Positions 27,492-36,313 of a stretch of DNA of 64,000 nt are shown one piece after another. Source of the stretch: Coprothermobacter proteolyticus DSM 5265 (GTDB taxonomy: Bacteria; Coprothermobacterota; Coprothermobacteria; Coprothermobacterales; Coprothermobacteraceae); assembly GCF_000020945.1 (NCBI RefSeq), contig NC_011295.1, forward strand, positions 620,001 through 684,000, in the 5' to 3' direction. The notes under the pieces are model-generated. The model was not told the origin of the DNA, searched no databases, and saw only the letters and a program-made list of their open reading frames with translations. The translations under genes were made by a program, and so were the position numbers. The first letter of the stretch is position 1; each line of letters begins with the position of its first letter.

Positions 27492-28320
27492 TCAATTCTT
27501 AAATACTTTAGAAGCGTCAGGATATTCCGAGCACACGCTGAAAGCGTATTACGTGGATTTGAAGCAGTATTTCATGTTTACCACAAGTTTGGATCAGAAG
27601 ACTGTGGACGATTACTTGATGCATTTGTCAAGAAAAGGCATGGCACCCACATCACTAAATCGATTTTTATCTTCACTTAGAAAATTCTGCAGTTTCCTAA
27701 AAAAGCAAGGTTACGAAATGCCAATCATGGAGCTTAGCGGTTTTAAGACAGGACTTAAAGTCCCGCGGGTTGTTTTAAGGGACGACATCTCAAAGCTTTT
27801 GGAGTTACCAGAGAATACTCCCATTGAACTCAGGGATAAAGCCTTAGTGTGGTTTTTGCTGGGTACGGGTACCAGAATAAGTGAGGCGCTCTCGCTAAAA
27901 GTGGAGGACATAGATTTTAGGACAGCCAGTTGTCAAGTGTTGGGAAAGGGTAATAAAAAACGTACTGTTTACATTCCCTCAAAGGCGTTAAAATTGCTTA
28001 AAAGGTATATCGAAGTTTTTAATTTGACGGAGGGTCCACTTTTCTTGAATATGCAAGGACAGGGATTGACAGACAGAGGCGCCAGATACATCTTGCATAA
28101 AATTAGTAAAAAATATGGCTTGCGTGATTTGGTGCACCCTCACACACTTAGGCACACGTTTGCTACCAATCTACTTGAAGAAGGCGCAAACCTTAGAGAA
28201 ATACAGGAGCTTTTGGGACACAGCAGTCTTCGTTCTACTCAGATTTACACGCATGTTTCACCCGTAATGGTCAAAGAAGCTATTGAGGCCATGCGAAAGG
28301 AGGCCAAAAACAAACCATGA
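27460..28320 (+). CDS. xerD: Xer-type tyrosine recombinase
   Basis: Site-specific recombinase that probably resolves chromosome dimers at dif. The N-terminal SAM-like core-binding domain (about 8-95) is followed by the catalytic domain with Arg in GTGTRISEAL, HTLRHTF (His and Arg), GHSS and the nucleophile Tyr in STQIYTHV. 286 residues, normal for XerC/XerD. No phage or transposon genes surround it, so a housekeeping role is likely. Whether it is XerC, XerD or a single XerH-like enzyme cannot be told from the sequence. Confidence 0.88.
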   Translation: MQLENWAELLNQFLNTLEASGYSEHTLKAYYVDLKQYFMFTTSLDQKTVDDYLMHLSRKGMAPTSLNRFLSSLRKFCSFLKKQGYEMPIMELSGFKTGLKVPRVVLRDDISKLLELPENTPIELRDKALVWFLLGTGTRISEALSLKVEDIDFRTASCQVLGKGNKKRTVYIPSKALKLLKRYIEVFNLTEGPLFLNMQGQGLTDRGARYILHKISKKYGLRDLVHPHTLRHTFATNLLEEGANLREIQELLGHSSLRSTQIYTHVSPVMVKEAIEAMRKEAKNKP

Positions 28321-29573
28321 ATGTGTGTTTCAGAAATGTTTGGTATCCTGATTACGAAAACAAAACTCTAGTACGTGGAACGTTTTATGTGGATGGACAA
28401 AGGATAACATTTAAAGAACCAGAACACATAGATGCCATGTTTGCAGACACCCTGGTTACACCAGGGTTTTTTAATGCTCACAGTCATGTTGCCATGAGCT
28501 TGTTTAGAGGCATTGGTGATGATGTTGACTTAGACCGATGGCTTAATGAGTACATATGGCCACTTGAGGCAAGGTTGAACGATGATTACGTTTATTGGTC
28601 CTCAATGCTTGCTTGCATGGAACTTGTGCGCAGCGGAGCTACCACATTTCTTGACATGTACTTTTGGGAAAAAGCTACCCTGGAGGCAGCTGAAAAGGTG
28701 GGAATCAGACCCATTTTCACCCCCGGCATCATCGAAAGGCCTGGATGGGAAAAAGCTCTGCAGCGGACAGAGGAATTAAGGGATTTAGGCGCCTTAGTGG
28801 GAGTAGGACCGCATGCGCTTTATACGGTTTCTATGAACATTTTGCCTGATGTGGTAAAATTCGCAGAGGAAAACGACTTATTCATACACATGCATCTTAT
28901 GGAAACAGCTTCTGAAGAGGCATACATACATAACGTTTTAGGCGAAGAGTATCTTTATCGGCTAGAAGACATTGGTTTTTTCGAAGTGCCTGTGGTTTTT
29001 GCGCATGGGGTTCACTTTTCAGAGAAAGATTTGTCTTTCTTGGGGACCAAGAATGTTGTTGTGGCTCATTGCCCTCAAAGTAACATGAAACTCTCTTCTG
29101 GATTATTTCGCTGGGATTTGGCTAGAGATAGCGGAGTGCCTGTGGGCATAGGCACGGACGGTGCGGCTTCTAATAACAACTTGGATTACATAGAGGAAAT
29201 GAGAACAGCAGTTCTTTTAGCGCGAGGCGTCTCAGGAAAACCTGATGTACTGTCCCCCATGGATGTTCTCGAGGCTGCTACTTCTGTACCGGCTAGGCGG
29301 CTTGGACTGGAATTAGGCGAAATAAGGGATGGCTACCTTGCAGATCTGGTTGTCTGGGACGTGGAGGATTTATCTATGGTCCCTGCAGATGACCCACAGG
29401 ATTGGATATCTCACGTAGTGTATTCAGCTGGAACTCAAGCAGTAAGCGATGTTTTTGTCCAAGGGCGTTGGGTGGTGCGCAATAAGTCGTTCGTGGGTGT
29501 CAACCCATCAGAAGTCGTGGAAGAAGTGAGTAAAAGACGTCGTGCAATAAGAAAGGAGGACTTAATACGGTGA
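28317..29573 (+). CDS. mtaD: 5-Methylthioadenosine/S-adenosylhomocysteine deaminase
   Basis: Amidohydrolase that deaminates methylthioadenosine (MTA) and S-adenosylhomocysteine to the inosine forms. Metal ligands are seen in GFFNAHSHVAM, the later HMHLMETASE and HGVHF, and GIGTDGAASNN (Asp). 418 residues. The ATG overlaps the xer stop. Its direct coupling (GTGA) to a nucleoside phosphorylase suggests MTA removal as the physiological role. The polyamine synthase at 10.2-11.3 kb would be one source of MTA. Confidence 0.9.
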   Translation: MNVCFRNVWYPDYENKTLVRGTFYVDGQRITFKEPEHIDAMFADTLVTPGFFNAHSHVAMSLFRGIGDDVDLDRWLNEYIWPLEARLNDDYVYWSSMLACMELVRSGATTFLDMYFWEKATLEAAEKVGIRPIFTPGIIERPGWEKALQRTEELRDLGALVGVGPHALYTVSMNILPDVVKFAEENDLFIHMHLMETASEEAYIHNVLGEEYLYRLEDIGFFEVPVVFAHGVHFSEKDLSFLGTKNVVVAHCPQSNMKLSSGLFRWDLARDSGVPVGIGTDGAASNNNLDYIEEMRTAVLLARGVSGKPDVLSPMDVLEAATSVPARRLGLELGEIRDGYLADLVVWDVEDLSMVPADDPQDWISHVVYSAGTQAVSDVFVQGRWVVRNKSFVGVNPSEVVEEVSKRRRAIRKEDLIR

Positions 29574-30319
29574 AGATTGGAGTCATCGGAGGTTCTGGTA
29601 TCTATCAAATTGAAGGGGTTCCTTCAACAGAAATTAGTGTGAATACGGAATACGGTGAAGTAAAGGTGTTCTTAGCACAGGTTGATGATAGGGAAGTATA
29701 TTTTCTCCCTCGACATGGCTTGGGTCATTCAGTTCCACCGCATTTGGTGAATTACAGAGCTAATATTCGTGCTCTTCAAGGTCTTGGAGCTCAAAGAATC
29801 ATAGCTACGAATGCTGTGGGTAGTTTGAACCCTGAAATAAAACCAGGAACAGTGGTGCTGGTTGACCAGTTCCTAGATTTTACAAAAGGGAGAAAATCCA
29901 CTTTCTTCGAGGAAGGAAAAGTGGTGCACACCGATATGACTAACCCTTATTGTCCTGAAATGATAGAAGTGGCCTCAAAGATTACTACTCCTTTTCCACT
30001 TCGGAAAGGAGGGGTTATGGTGGTAACTGAAGGGCCACGATTTGAGACCGCGGCTGAGGTTAAAGCTTTTGCTATGCTGGGTGGCGATGTGGTTGGTATG
30101 ACTTCTGTGCCTGAGGTAGTGCTCTCTAGGGAAGCTGGAATGTGCTATTTGTCTTTGGCCATTGTAAGCAACTTTGCTGCAGGCTTACAAGAACAAGTAA
30201 GCCATGAAGAAGTTCTAAACATAATGGACAAGCTCAACAATCAGGTGCAAATGTTCATACTGGACCTCATAAAGGCCATGCCAGAGGAAAAACATTGCAC
30301 ATGCCCCCGCGGGGCGTAA
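29570..30319 (+). CDS. mtnP: MTAP-family purine nucleoside phosphorylase, probably acting on methylthioinosine
   Basis: Trimeric phosphorylase of the MTAP/PNP family: GGSGIY, RHGLGHSVPPHLVNYRANI and TEGPRFET are all present. In adenine-specific MTAP the base-contacting residue is Asp (as in TDYD); here the same stretch reads SNFAAG, with Asn, as in 6-oxopurine enzymes. Paired with mtaD this predicts MTA to methylthioinosine to hypoxanthine plus methylthioribose-1-phosphate. The C-terminus carries a small CTCPRG tail. GTG start overlaps mtaD. Specificity is inferred, the family is sure. Confidence 0.85.
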   Translation: MKIGVIGGSGIYQIEGVPSTEISVNTEYGEVKVFLAQVDDREVYFLPRHGLGHSVPPHLVNYRANIRALQGLGAQRIIATNAVGSLNPEIKPGTVVLVDQFLDFTKGRKSTFFEEGKVVHTDMTNPYCPEMIEVASKITTPFPLRKGGVMVVTEGPRFETAAEVKAFAMLGGDVVGMTSVPEVVLSREAGMCYLSLAIVSNFAAGLQEQVSHEEVLNIMDKLNNQVQMFILDLIKAMPEEKHCTCPRGA

Positions 30320-30340
30320 CGTTTTGAGGAGGTGTTTAGA

Positions 30341-30802
30341 ATGCGAATTGTCATGGGTGCAGATCACGCCGGTTATCAACTAAAGGAAAGGCTAAAAGAA
30401 AACCTCATAGAACTTGGGCATGAAGTGGTGGATAAGGGGACAAATTCCATTGAATCGGTTGACTATCCCGACTATGCAGCTGAAGTTTGCACTGATATTA
30501 CGAAGAATGGTGGCTTTGGCATACTCATCTGTGGAACTGGTATCGGTATGAGCATAACTGCCAATAAGTTTCCCGGAATACGAGCGGCACTTGCCTATGA
30601 CCTTTATGCAGCAAAGAAAGCTCGCCAGCACAACGATGCGAACGTGTTATGTTTGGGCGGTAGGGTCTTAGGTCCAGACTTAGCTATGGAAATTGTGCAG
30701 ACCTTCTTGAATACCTCTTTCGAGGGAGGTAGACACTTAAGAAGGATAAGGAAAATAGAAAAAATCGAGGAGAGAAACCTGAATAAAGGATGTGAGGCCT
30801 AA
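30341..30802 (+). CDS. rpiB: Ribose-5-phosphate isomerase B
   Basis: Interconverts ribose-5-phosphate and ribulose-5-phosphate. Motifs: MGADHAGYQLKE, ICGTGIGMSITANKFPGIRAAL with its catalytic Cys, and HNDANVLCLGGR. 153 residues. Start ATG 30341 lies 9 bases after GAGGAGG; the GTG at 30332 is too close. The rpiB-glyA-upp-tagO-like-wecB run is a known Firmicutes order leading into ATP synthase genes in Bacillus, though those are not here. Confidence 0.94.
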   Translation: MRIVMGADHAGYQLKERLKENLIELGHEVVDKGTNSIESVDYPDYAAEVCTDITKNGGFGILICGTGIGMSITANKFPGIRAALAYDLYAAKKARQHNDANVLCLGGRVLGPDLAMEIVQTFLNTSFEGGRHLRRIRKIEKIEERNLNKGCEA

Positions 30803-32050
30803 ATGAGATATGACCACATTGAGGAGGGAGATCCAGAAATCTTCGAGCTTATGAGGCGTGAGTCTTTGCGTCAGAATAGGACGCTGGATCTCATAGCCTC
30901 AGAAAACTTGGCTTCTGAGGCAGTTTTAGAGGCTACAGGTTCCATCTTCACAAATAAGTATGCAGAGGGTTATCCGAATGCGCGCTACTACGGTGGGTGC
31001 GAGGTGGCAGATCAGGTTGAGATATTAGCCATAGAAAGAGCTAAGAAGCTTTTTGATGCTGATCACGCCAATGTGCAGCCACACTCTGGGTCCCAAGCAA
31101 ATCAAGCTGTTTATTTGGCTTTTCTCAAACCTGGGGATACAATACTCTCCATGTCACTGGCTGCTGGAGGTCACCTTTCTCACGGTGCACCTGTTTCCAT
31201 GACAGGTAAGTGGTTTAATATTGTTCATTACGGGGTTGACCCAAAAACAGAAACTATTGATCTCAATGAGGTAGAAAAACTAGCTTTGGAGCATAAGCCA
31301 AAGCTTATCATTGCAGGAGCTTCAGCCTACCCCAGGTTCATCGATTTCCAGGGTTTTAGAGAGATAGCGGACAAAGTAGGCGCGATTTTTATGGTAGATA
31401 TGGCACACATAGCTGGCTTGGTAGCTGCAGGGGTACACCCGAGCCCTGTACCATTTGCTGACGTGGTTACTACTACAACCCACAAAACGCTTAGGGGCCC
31501 TCGGGGTGGACTCATACTATGCAAGGCAGAACATGCGAAAGCCATTGATAAGGCGGTTTTCCCCGGGGTGCAGGGAGGGCCTTTGGTTCACATTATTGCG
31601 GCGAAGGCGGTGGCATTTAAAGAAGACTCTGAGCCTTCTTTTAAAGAGTATTCTGCTCAAGTAGTAAAGAACGCCAAGACCATGGCCGAGACTTTTGCTT
31701 CTAAGGGTGTAAGGGTAGTAACAGGTGGAACAGATAATCATCTCATGCTTTTGGATGTCACATCAGTAGGGCTGACCGGTAAAGAAGCAGAGGAGCTGCT
31801 AGCAGAGGTTGGTATCGTCGTCAACAAAAACGCTATTCCTTTCGACAAACTTCCTCCACGAGTAGCTAGCGGCATCAGGATTGGCACGCCTAATATTACT
31901 ACGAGGGGATTAAGGGATGAAGAATGCAAACTTCTTGCTGAGCAGATGAGCGAGCTCTTCATCACTAAGAGCGAAAAAGTGAAGGCTGAGATCAAAGGCT
32001 TGGTGCAGGAACTTACAGAGCGTTACCCAGCATACAAGGGGTGGTCATAA
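30803..32050 (+). CDS. glyA: Serine hydroxymethyltransferase
   Basis: PLP enzyme that converts serine and THF to glycine and methylene-THF. The PLP lysine is in [14 protein letters not shown]; the N-terminus has [12 protein letters not shown] and [13 protein letters not shown]. 415 residues, full length. The ATG abuts the rpiB stop directly. Methylene-THF from this enzyme is the cofactor of TrmFO encoded 3 kb upstream. Confidence 0.97.
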   Translation: MRYDHIEEGDPEIFELMRRESLRQNRTLDLIASENLASEAVLEATGSIFTNKYAEGYPNARYYGGCEVADQVEILAIERAKKLFDADHANVQPHSGSQANQAVYLAFLKPGDTILSMSLAAGGHLSHGAPVSMTGKWFNIVHYGVDPKTETIDLNEVEKLALEHKPKLIIAGASAYPRFIDFQGFREIADKVGAIFMVDMAHIAGLVAAGVHPSPVPFADVVTTTTHKTLRGPRGGLILCKAEHAKAIDKAVFPGVQGGPLVHIIAAKAVAFKEDSEPSFKEYSAQVVKNAKTMAETFASKGVRVVTGGTDNHLMLLDVTSVGLTGKEAEELLAEVGIVVNKNAIPFDKLPPRVASGIRIGTPNITTRGLRDEECKLLAEQMSELFITKSEKVKAEIKGLVQELTERYPAYKGWS

Positions 32051-32668
32051 GTGCTTAGTGTGGTCGATCATCCCCTAATTAAATACAAGGTTTCCTTGCT
32101 TCGGGATAAGAATACAGGACCTAAGGAATTCAGAGAGCTGGTGCAGGAACTGGCAATGTTTCTCACTTACGAGGCGACTAAAAACTTAGAACTCACCGAG
32201 CAAGTAGTGGAAACCCCGTTGGCTACGACAACGGGGTTTGTTCTGTGTAGGAAGATTGCCATCATACCCATCTTAAGAGCGGGGCTTACCATGGCTGAAG
32301 GAGTGCTTAAGGTCATTCCGAATGCAAAGGTAGGACATATCGGTTTGTACAGGGATCACAAAACCTTAATGCCTGTGGAGTATTATGCAAAACTCCCCAT
32401 AGGTATTGAGGATATGGTTTGCATCATAGTGGATCCCATGCTCGCTACTGGCAATTCCATTCGATACACCATAGATCTTCTTAGACAGCAGGGTGTTTCT
32501 CAAATAAAAGTGCTTTCCATAATCGCGGCGCCTGAGGGTATAGATAATGTACTTTCTTGTGGCGACATTGAGCTTTACCTTGCCGCAAAGGACGAGAGAC
32601 TGAACGACGAAGGTTACATCCTTCCCGGATTGGGTGATGCCGGTGATAGACTTTTCGGCACAAAGTGA
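32051..32668 (+). CDS. upp: Uracil phosphoribosyltransferase
   Basis: Salvages uracil to UMP with PRPP. The PRPP loop is VDPMLATGNSI and the second conserved block is IPILRAGLTMAEGV. The C-terminal ILPGLGDAGDRLFGT binds uracil. 205 residues. GTG 32051 directly follows the glyA TAA. The 3' end overlaps the next gene by about 32 bases. Confidence 0.95.
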   Translation: MLSVVDHPLIKYKVSLLRDKNTGPKEFRELVQELAMFLTYEATKNLELTEQVVETPLATTTGFVLCRKIAIIPILRAGLTMAEGVLKVIPNAKVGHIGLYRDHKTLMPVEYYAKLPIGIEDMVCIIVDPMLATGNSIRYTIDLLRQQGVSQIKVLSIIAAPEGIDNVLSCGDIELYLAAKDERLNDEGYILPGLGDAGDRLFGTK

Positions 32669-33608
32669 ACTTTACGTTCTTGGTCTCTTAGCAGGAGTGG
32701 GTAGCTTCTTTTTAAGCTGGGTGCTTACTCCTTTAAGTATTAAATTTGCATGGAAATATGGCTTTTTGGATTATCCCAGTGAGCGAAAAGTTCACCAGGA
32801 TGCTACACCCAGGGTTGGAGGACTGGCAGTAGTACTGGCCTTCACCTTGGGTGAACTTTTGTTTTGGCACGCTGCGCCGCCTTTGGGCTACGGTGTACTC
32901 ATCACAGTGGTGTTGTTTTTCTTTGCCATGCTCCTCGATGATAAATATGACCTTCCTGCTTGGGTGAAGTTTTTGGTCCAAGTAGGATGCTCGGCTGCTG
33001 TGGTATTCATGGGTGTGAAGATAGGTGTAGTCACTTTGTGGGGCGGCCGGTATGCGGTTTTCCCAGACTGGTTGTCGATCGCCATATCTGTTTTGTGGCT
33101 GGTACTTCTCTCAAATGCTATAAACCTTATAGACGGGTTAAATGGTCTTTCTTCTGGGATTAGTGCCATAGTTCTGATTTTTGCGAGCATCATAACGTTC
33201 AAGAAAGGAATTTTTACTGTGGGCTTAGATGCATTGATATTAGCAGGTGCGGTTTTAGGATTTCTACCCTATAACTTTCCTGAAGCAAAGACCTTTATCG
33301 GTGATTGTGGTGCTCAAACGTTGGGTTTTATACTGGGCATATTGTCCATTGTTGGCACGTTCAAGAGCACTGCTGGAATTATCTTTTTTGGTTTTTTGCT
33401 ACTTCTCTTTTTGCCTGTGGAAGATACGCTTTCTGCATGGTTTAGGCGCCTTGCAGCTGGGCAACATCCATTTACCGCAGACAGGAAGCACTTACATCAC
33501 AAGTTGCTGGATTGGGGACTAACGCCTAAGCAAGTTGTGCTCTTAATGTACTGTGCTACAATTGTTCTTGGTATAATCGCACTTTTATTGATGGGGTGGG
33601 TAAGCTGA
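32637..33608 (+). CDS. tagO: Undecaprenyl-phosphate GlcNAc-1-phosphate transferase (TagO/WecA family)
   Basis: Polytopic membrane enzyme that starts glycan assembly by moving GlcNAc-1-P to undecaprenyl phosphate. Motifs: ERKVHQDATPRVGG, LLDDKYDLPAW (two Asp), NAINLIDGLNGLSSG and FIGDCGAQTLGF, then DRKHLHHKLL. About ten hydrophobic segments. 323 residues. ATG 32637 and GTG 32634 are both possible. With wecB just downstream it probably begins a teichoic-acid-like or secondary wall polymer. MraY is less likely because the WecA-type His motif is present and no mur cluster surrounds it. Confidence 0.9.
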   Translation: MPVIDFSAQSELYVLGLLAGVGSFFLSWVLTPLSIKFAWKYGFLDYPSERKVHQDATPRVGGLAVVLAFTLGELLFWHAAPPLGYGVLITVVLFFFAMLLDDKYDLPAWVKFLVQVGCSAAVVFMGVKIGVVTLWGGRYAVFPDWLSIAISVLWLVLLSNAINLIDGLNGLSSGISAIVLIFASIITFKKGIFTVGLDALILAGAVLGFLPYNFPEAKTFIGDCGAQTLGFILGILSIVGTFKSTAGIIFFGFLLLLFLPVEDTLSAWFRRLAAGQHPFTADRKHLHHKLLDWGLTPKQVVLLMYCATIVLGIIALLLMGWVS

Positions 33609-34726
33609 AGAAAAAGATTGGTTTGGTTGTAGGGACACGTCCCGAAGCCATAAAAATGGCTCCTGTTTACTTGACTTTAAGAGAGTTTTTCGAAGTGGAC
33701 TTCATAGCCACCGGACAACACAGAGAAATGTTTTACCAAGGTCTTAGTCCATTTGGGATAAAACCAACAGTTGACTTGATGATCATGGAGGAAAGTCAGT
33801 CGCTGGAATCAGTTTTGTCGAAAAGCGTTACAGGATTGTCAACCTTGTTTAAGGAGCAAAAATACGATTTGGTATTGGTGCACGGTGATACCACAACTAC
33901 GCTTGGCGGTGCTTTGGCAAGCTTCTATAACAGAATTCCATGCGCACATGTGGAAGCCGGGTTACGCACTGGTGACCTGAGCTACCCCTACCCAGAGGAA
34001 GCTAATAGAGTTCTTACAGACGACCTATGTGATATTCTTTATCCACCTACTCAGCTTTCGTGGGAGAACCTTGAGCGTGAGGGCTTAGGTAGTAAAGACT
34101 GTTTGGTTACAGGTAACACGGTTATTGATGCCCTCATGATAATTCAAAACAAATGGGGTATAGAAACTACAAAGAAGGAGAATCTGGTAGTAGTAACGGC
34201 ACACCGCAGGGAAAACTGGGGGTCACCTTTGGAAGAGATTTGCCATGCTATTAAGGATCTAGCGTTAGAATTCACCGATTACAGGTTTGTATTCCCAGTT
34301 CACTTAAACCCTGCTGTTAGAAAGACTGTTTTTGGTATTTTGCAAGATGTGGACAACGTGGAACTTACAGATCCTTTGGAATACGATGAGTTTTTAAGAC
34401 TGTTGTCTAGGGCGAAAGTGGCTTTAAGCGACAGCGGCGGCATACAAGAAGAAGGGCCTCATTTTGGTGTGCCAGTAGTTCTTCTGCGGCATGTGACCGA
34501 GCGACCCGAAGGTATACCGAGAAAGATGGTATTCCTTGCTGGTCCTGACGAAGAAAAAATAAAAGAATACTTTCATTTTGTGGTTCAGAATAGGTGGTGG
34601 GAATACGTTATGAATCAATCCAACCCCTATGGAGACGGTAGAGCATCTGAAAGGATTGCATGTCATCTGGCTAGCCGTTTTGGTTTGAGTAATGTTGTTA
34701 TTCCCCGATTTGAGGAGGTGTTTTGA
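33596..34726 (+). CDS. wecB: UDP-N-acetylglucosamine 2-epimerase
   Basis: Makes UDP-ManNAc from UDP-GlcNAc (MnaA in Gram-positives). Motifs: VGTRPEAIKMAPV, TGQHREMF, VHGDTTTTLGG, HVEAGLRTGD and DSGGIQEEGPHFGVPVV. 376 residues, full length. GTG 33596 overlaps the previous gene by 13 bases; no clear Shine-Dalgarno. Product would feed the polymer started by the TagO-like enzyme, and CsaB encoded 2 kb on would be expected to pyruvylate ManNAc residues. Confidence 0.95.
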   Translation: MGKLKKKIGLVVGTRPEAIKMAPVYLTLREFFEVDFIATGQHREMFYQGLSPFGIKPTVDLMIMEESQSLESVLSKSVTGLSTLFKEQKYDLVLVHGDTTTTLGGALASFYNRIPCAHVEAGLRTGDLSYPYPEEANRVLTDDLCDILYPPTQLSWENLEREGLGSKDCLVTGNTVIDALMIIQNKWGIETTKKENLVVVTAHRRENWGSPLEEICHAIKDLALEFTDYRFVFPVHLNPAVRKTVFGILQDVDNVELTDPLEYDEFLRLLSRAKVALSDSGGIQEEGPHFGVPVVLLRHVTERPEGIPRKMVFLAGPDEEKIKEYFHFVVQNRWWEYVMNQSNPYGDGRASERIACHLASRFGLSNVVIPRFEEVF

Positions 34727-36009
34727 AGATTATGAGTGTTTTAATTATAGACGGTGGAATTCCCTTAAAGGGAAAGGTAACGGCTCAAGGTTGTAAGAAC
34801 AGTGCATTAGCCATTCTAGCTGCAGCGGCCCTGTGCGAAGATAGGGTGTATTTGACAAATGTTCCGGACATTGGCGATGTGAAAACAATGATGTCTATTC
34901 TAAGATCTTTGGGATACAAAGTAACGTGGGGCAGTGGCCTTACCATAAAACCAGGTGTTATTAAGAATTATGACCTTACCCACACGGGAGCAGGGTCCAT
35001 AAGAGGGTCTCTGCTTTTCTTAGGAGCATTACTTGGCCGCCTGGGGAAAGTGGTCCTCCCTATGCCGGGAGGCTGCAACATTGGAACAAGGCCAATTGAC
35101 CTTCATTTGAAAGGTCTCAGCCTGATGGGTGCAAGTCTGGATATTCAAGGTGGAAACATTGTAGGAGAAGCTCCCAGTGGGCTGAAAGGAGCATATGTTT
35201 ACCTGGATTTCCCCAGTGTGGGCGCTACCGAGAATATCATGATTGCTGGTGCTTTAGCCAGTGGAGAAACCACAATTGAGAACGCAGCTCAGGATCAGCA
35301 AGTTGTTGAGCTAGGTAAGTTTTTAATGGCTTGTGGCGTGAAAATCCATGGGCTTGGAACCAAGGTTATACGTATTAAAGGGAAGAAAGAGATAGGTGGC
35401 GTCACCTTTAGAATATCAGGAGACAGCATTGAAGCTGGTACTTATGCCATAGCAGCTGCGGCGACAAGAGGTTCCATAACAGTGGATGGCGTAGACGTTA
35501 CGTTTCTCAGGCCACTACTTTTCAAACTGCAAGAAGCAGGCATAGAAGTAGTCGTAACAAATGGCCATGAGGTCACGGTACTGCCCAGCCCTCGTCCCAA
35601 GGGAATAACGATTAAGACTATGCCTTTTCCGGGTTTCCCCACTGATTTGCAACCTCTAATGATGTCACTTCTGGCCACAGCTGAAGGTAGATCAGTAATT
35701 ACAGAAACTGTGTACGATGGAAGAATGGGGCATGTCAGTGAACTTTGGAAAATGGGAGCAAACATCGAAGTAGAAGGCAATACCGCCATCATTACTGGCG
35801 TGGAAAAACTTACTGGTGCACCTGTTGTTGCTAACAATCTTAGGGCAGGTGCGGCTTTGGTGGTAGCAGGCTTGTCTGCGGAAGGTAGAAGCGTTGTTTA
35901 CGGCATGGAGCACGTAATGCGTGGTTATTCCAACATTCATCAAAAACTAAGAGCTTTAGATGCCAAAGTTGAACTCGTAAGCGATGAAGAAGCAGTCAAT
36001 ATTGCTTGA
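34723..36009 (+). CDS. murA: UDP-N-acetylglucosamine 1-carboxyvinyltransferase
   Basis: First committed step of peptidoglycan synthesis. The catalytic pair Lys25-Asn26 is in GCKNSALAI. The fosfomycin-target Cys118 is present in PMPGGCNIGTRP. 428 residues, full length. AGGAGG at 34713-34718 is 4 bases from TTG 34723 and 13 from ATG 34732; neither spacing is ideal, so the first few residues are uncertain. A second murA copy may exist elsewhere, as in many Gram-positives. Confidence 0.95.
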   Translation: MKIMSVLIIDGGIPLKGKVTAQGCKNSALAILAAAALCEDRVYLTNVPDIGDVKTMMSILRSLGYKVTWGSGLTIKPGVIKNYDLTHTGAGSIRGSLLFLGALLGRLGKVVLPMPGGCNIGTRPIDLHLKGLSLMGASLDIQGGNIVGEAPSGLKGAYVYLDFPSVGATENIMIAGALASGETTIENAAQDQQVVELGKFLMACGVKIHGLGTKVIRIKGKKEIGGVTFRISGDSIEAGTYAIAAAATRGSITVDGVDVTFLRPLLFKLQEAGIEVVVTNGHEVTVLPSPRPKGITIKTMPFPGFPTDLQPLMMSLLATAEGRSVITETVYDGRMGHVSELWKMGANIEVEGNTAIITGVEKLTGAPVVANNLRAGAALVVAGLSAEGRSVVYGMEHVMRGYSNIHQKLRALDAKVELVSDEEAVNIA

Positions 36010-36313
36010 AATTGATAAAAGTGCAGCTCCTGTAATTGCTGTAAAAGGACCACTACGGGAATGGCTGCACGAACTTAAAGTTTCTCTCAGGGTAGGTAAA
36101 CTTAGGAGAAAGAATTGCGATGTTTATTATTGGGATAGAGGAAAGATCGTCTACCGTGATAAGGCGATTCTCATAGTTCCAGAAGAGCTTCGTGATGCTG
36201 CTTTGGAAGCTGGTTATAAGCCTTGGCAAATATACACGCTACCTAGCTCTGAGTCTGACATACTTTTCATGCTAAAGCAAGTAAGTTGGAGGAAAAAGCA
36301 GGGCTACAGATGA
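35984..36313 (+). CDS. Unrecognised 109-residue protein between murA and csaB
   Basis: I do not recognise a family. The protein is basic (many Lys/Arg), has no signal peptide or membrane helix, and mixes beta-like stretches (DVYYWDRGKIVYRDKAILIV) with a short helix (PEELRDAALEAGYKP). It starts inside the 3' end of murA (26-base overlap) and ends at an ATGA overlap with csaB. Such packing argues for a real, co-translated gene. A cell-envelope link is suggested only by neighbours. A TTG at 36002 is an alternative start. Confidence 0.65.
   Translation: MKKQSILLEIDKSAAPVIAVKGPLREWLHELKVSLRVGKLRRKNCDVYYWDRGKIVYRDKAILIVPEELRDAALEAGYKPWQIYTLPSSESDILFMLKQVSWRKKQGYR

Noticed and set aside
27460-28320. 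Xer recombinase as sign of an integrated element
   Set aside because: It sits inside a trmFO-xer order known from Firmicutes, with no attachment repeats, phage genes or composition change nearby.
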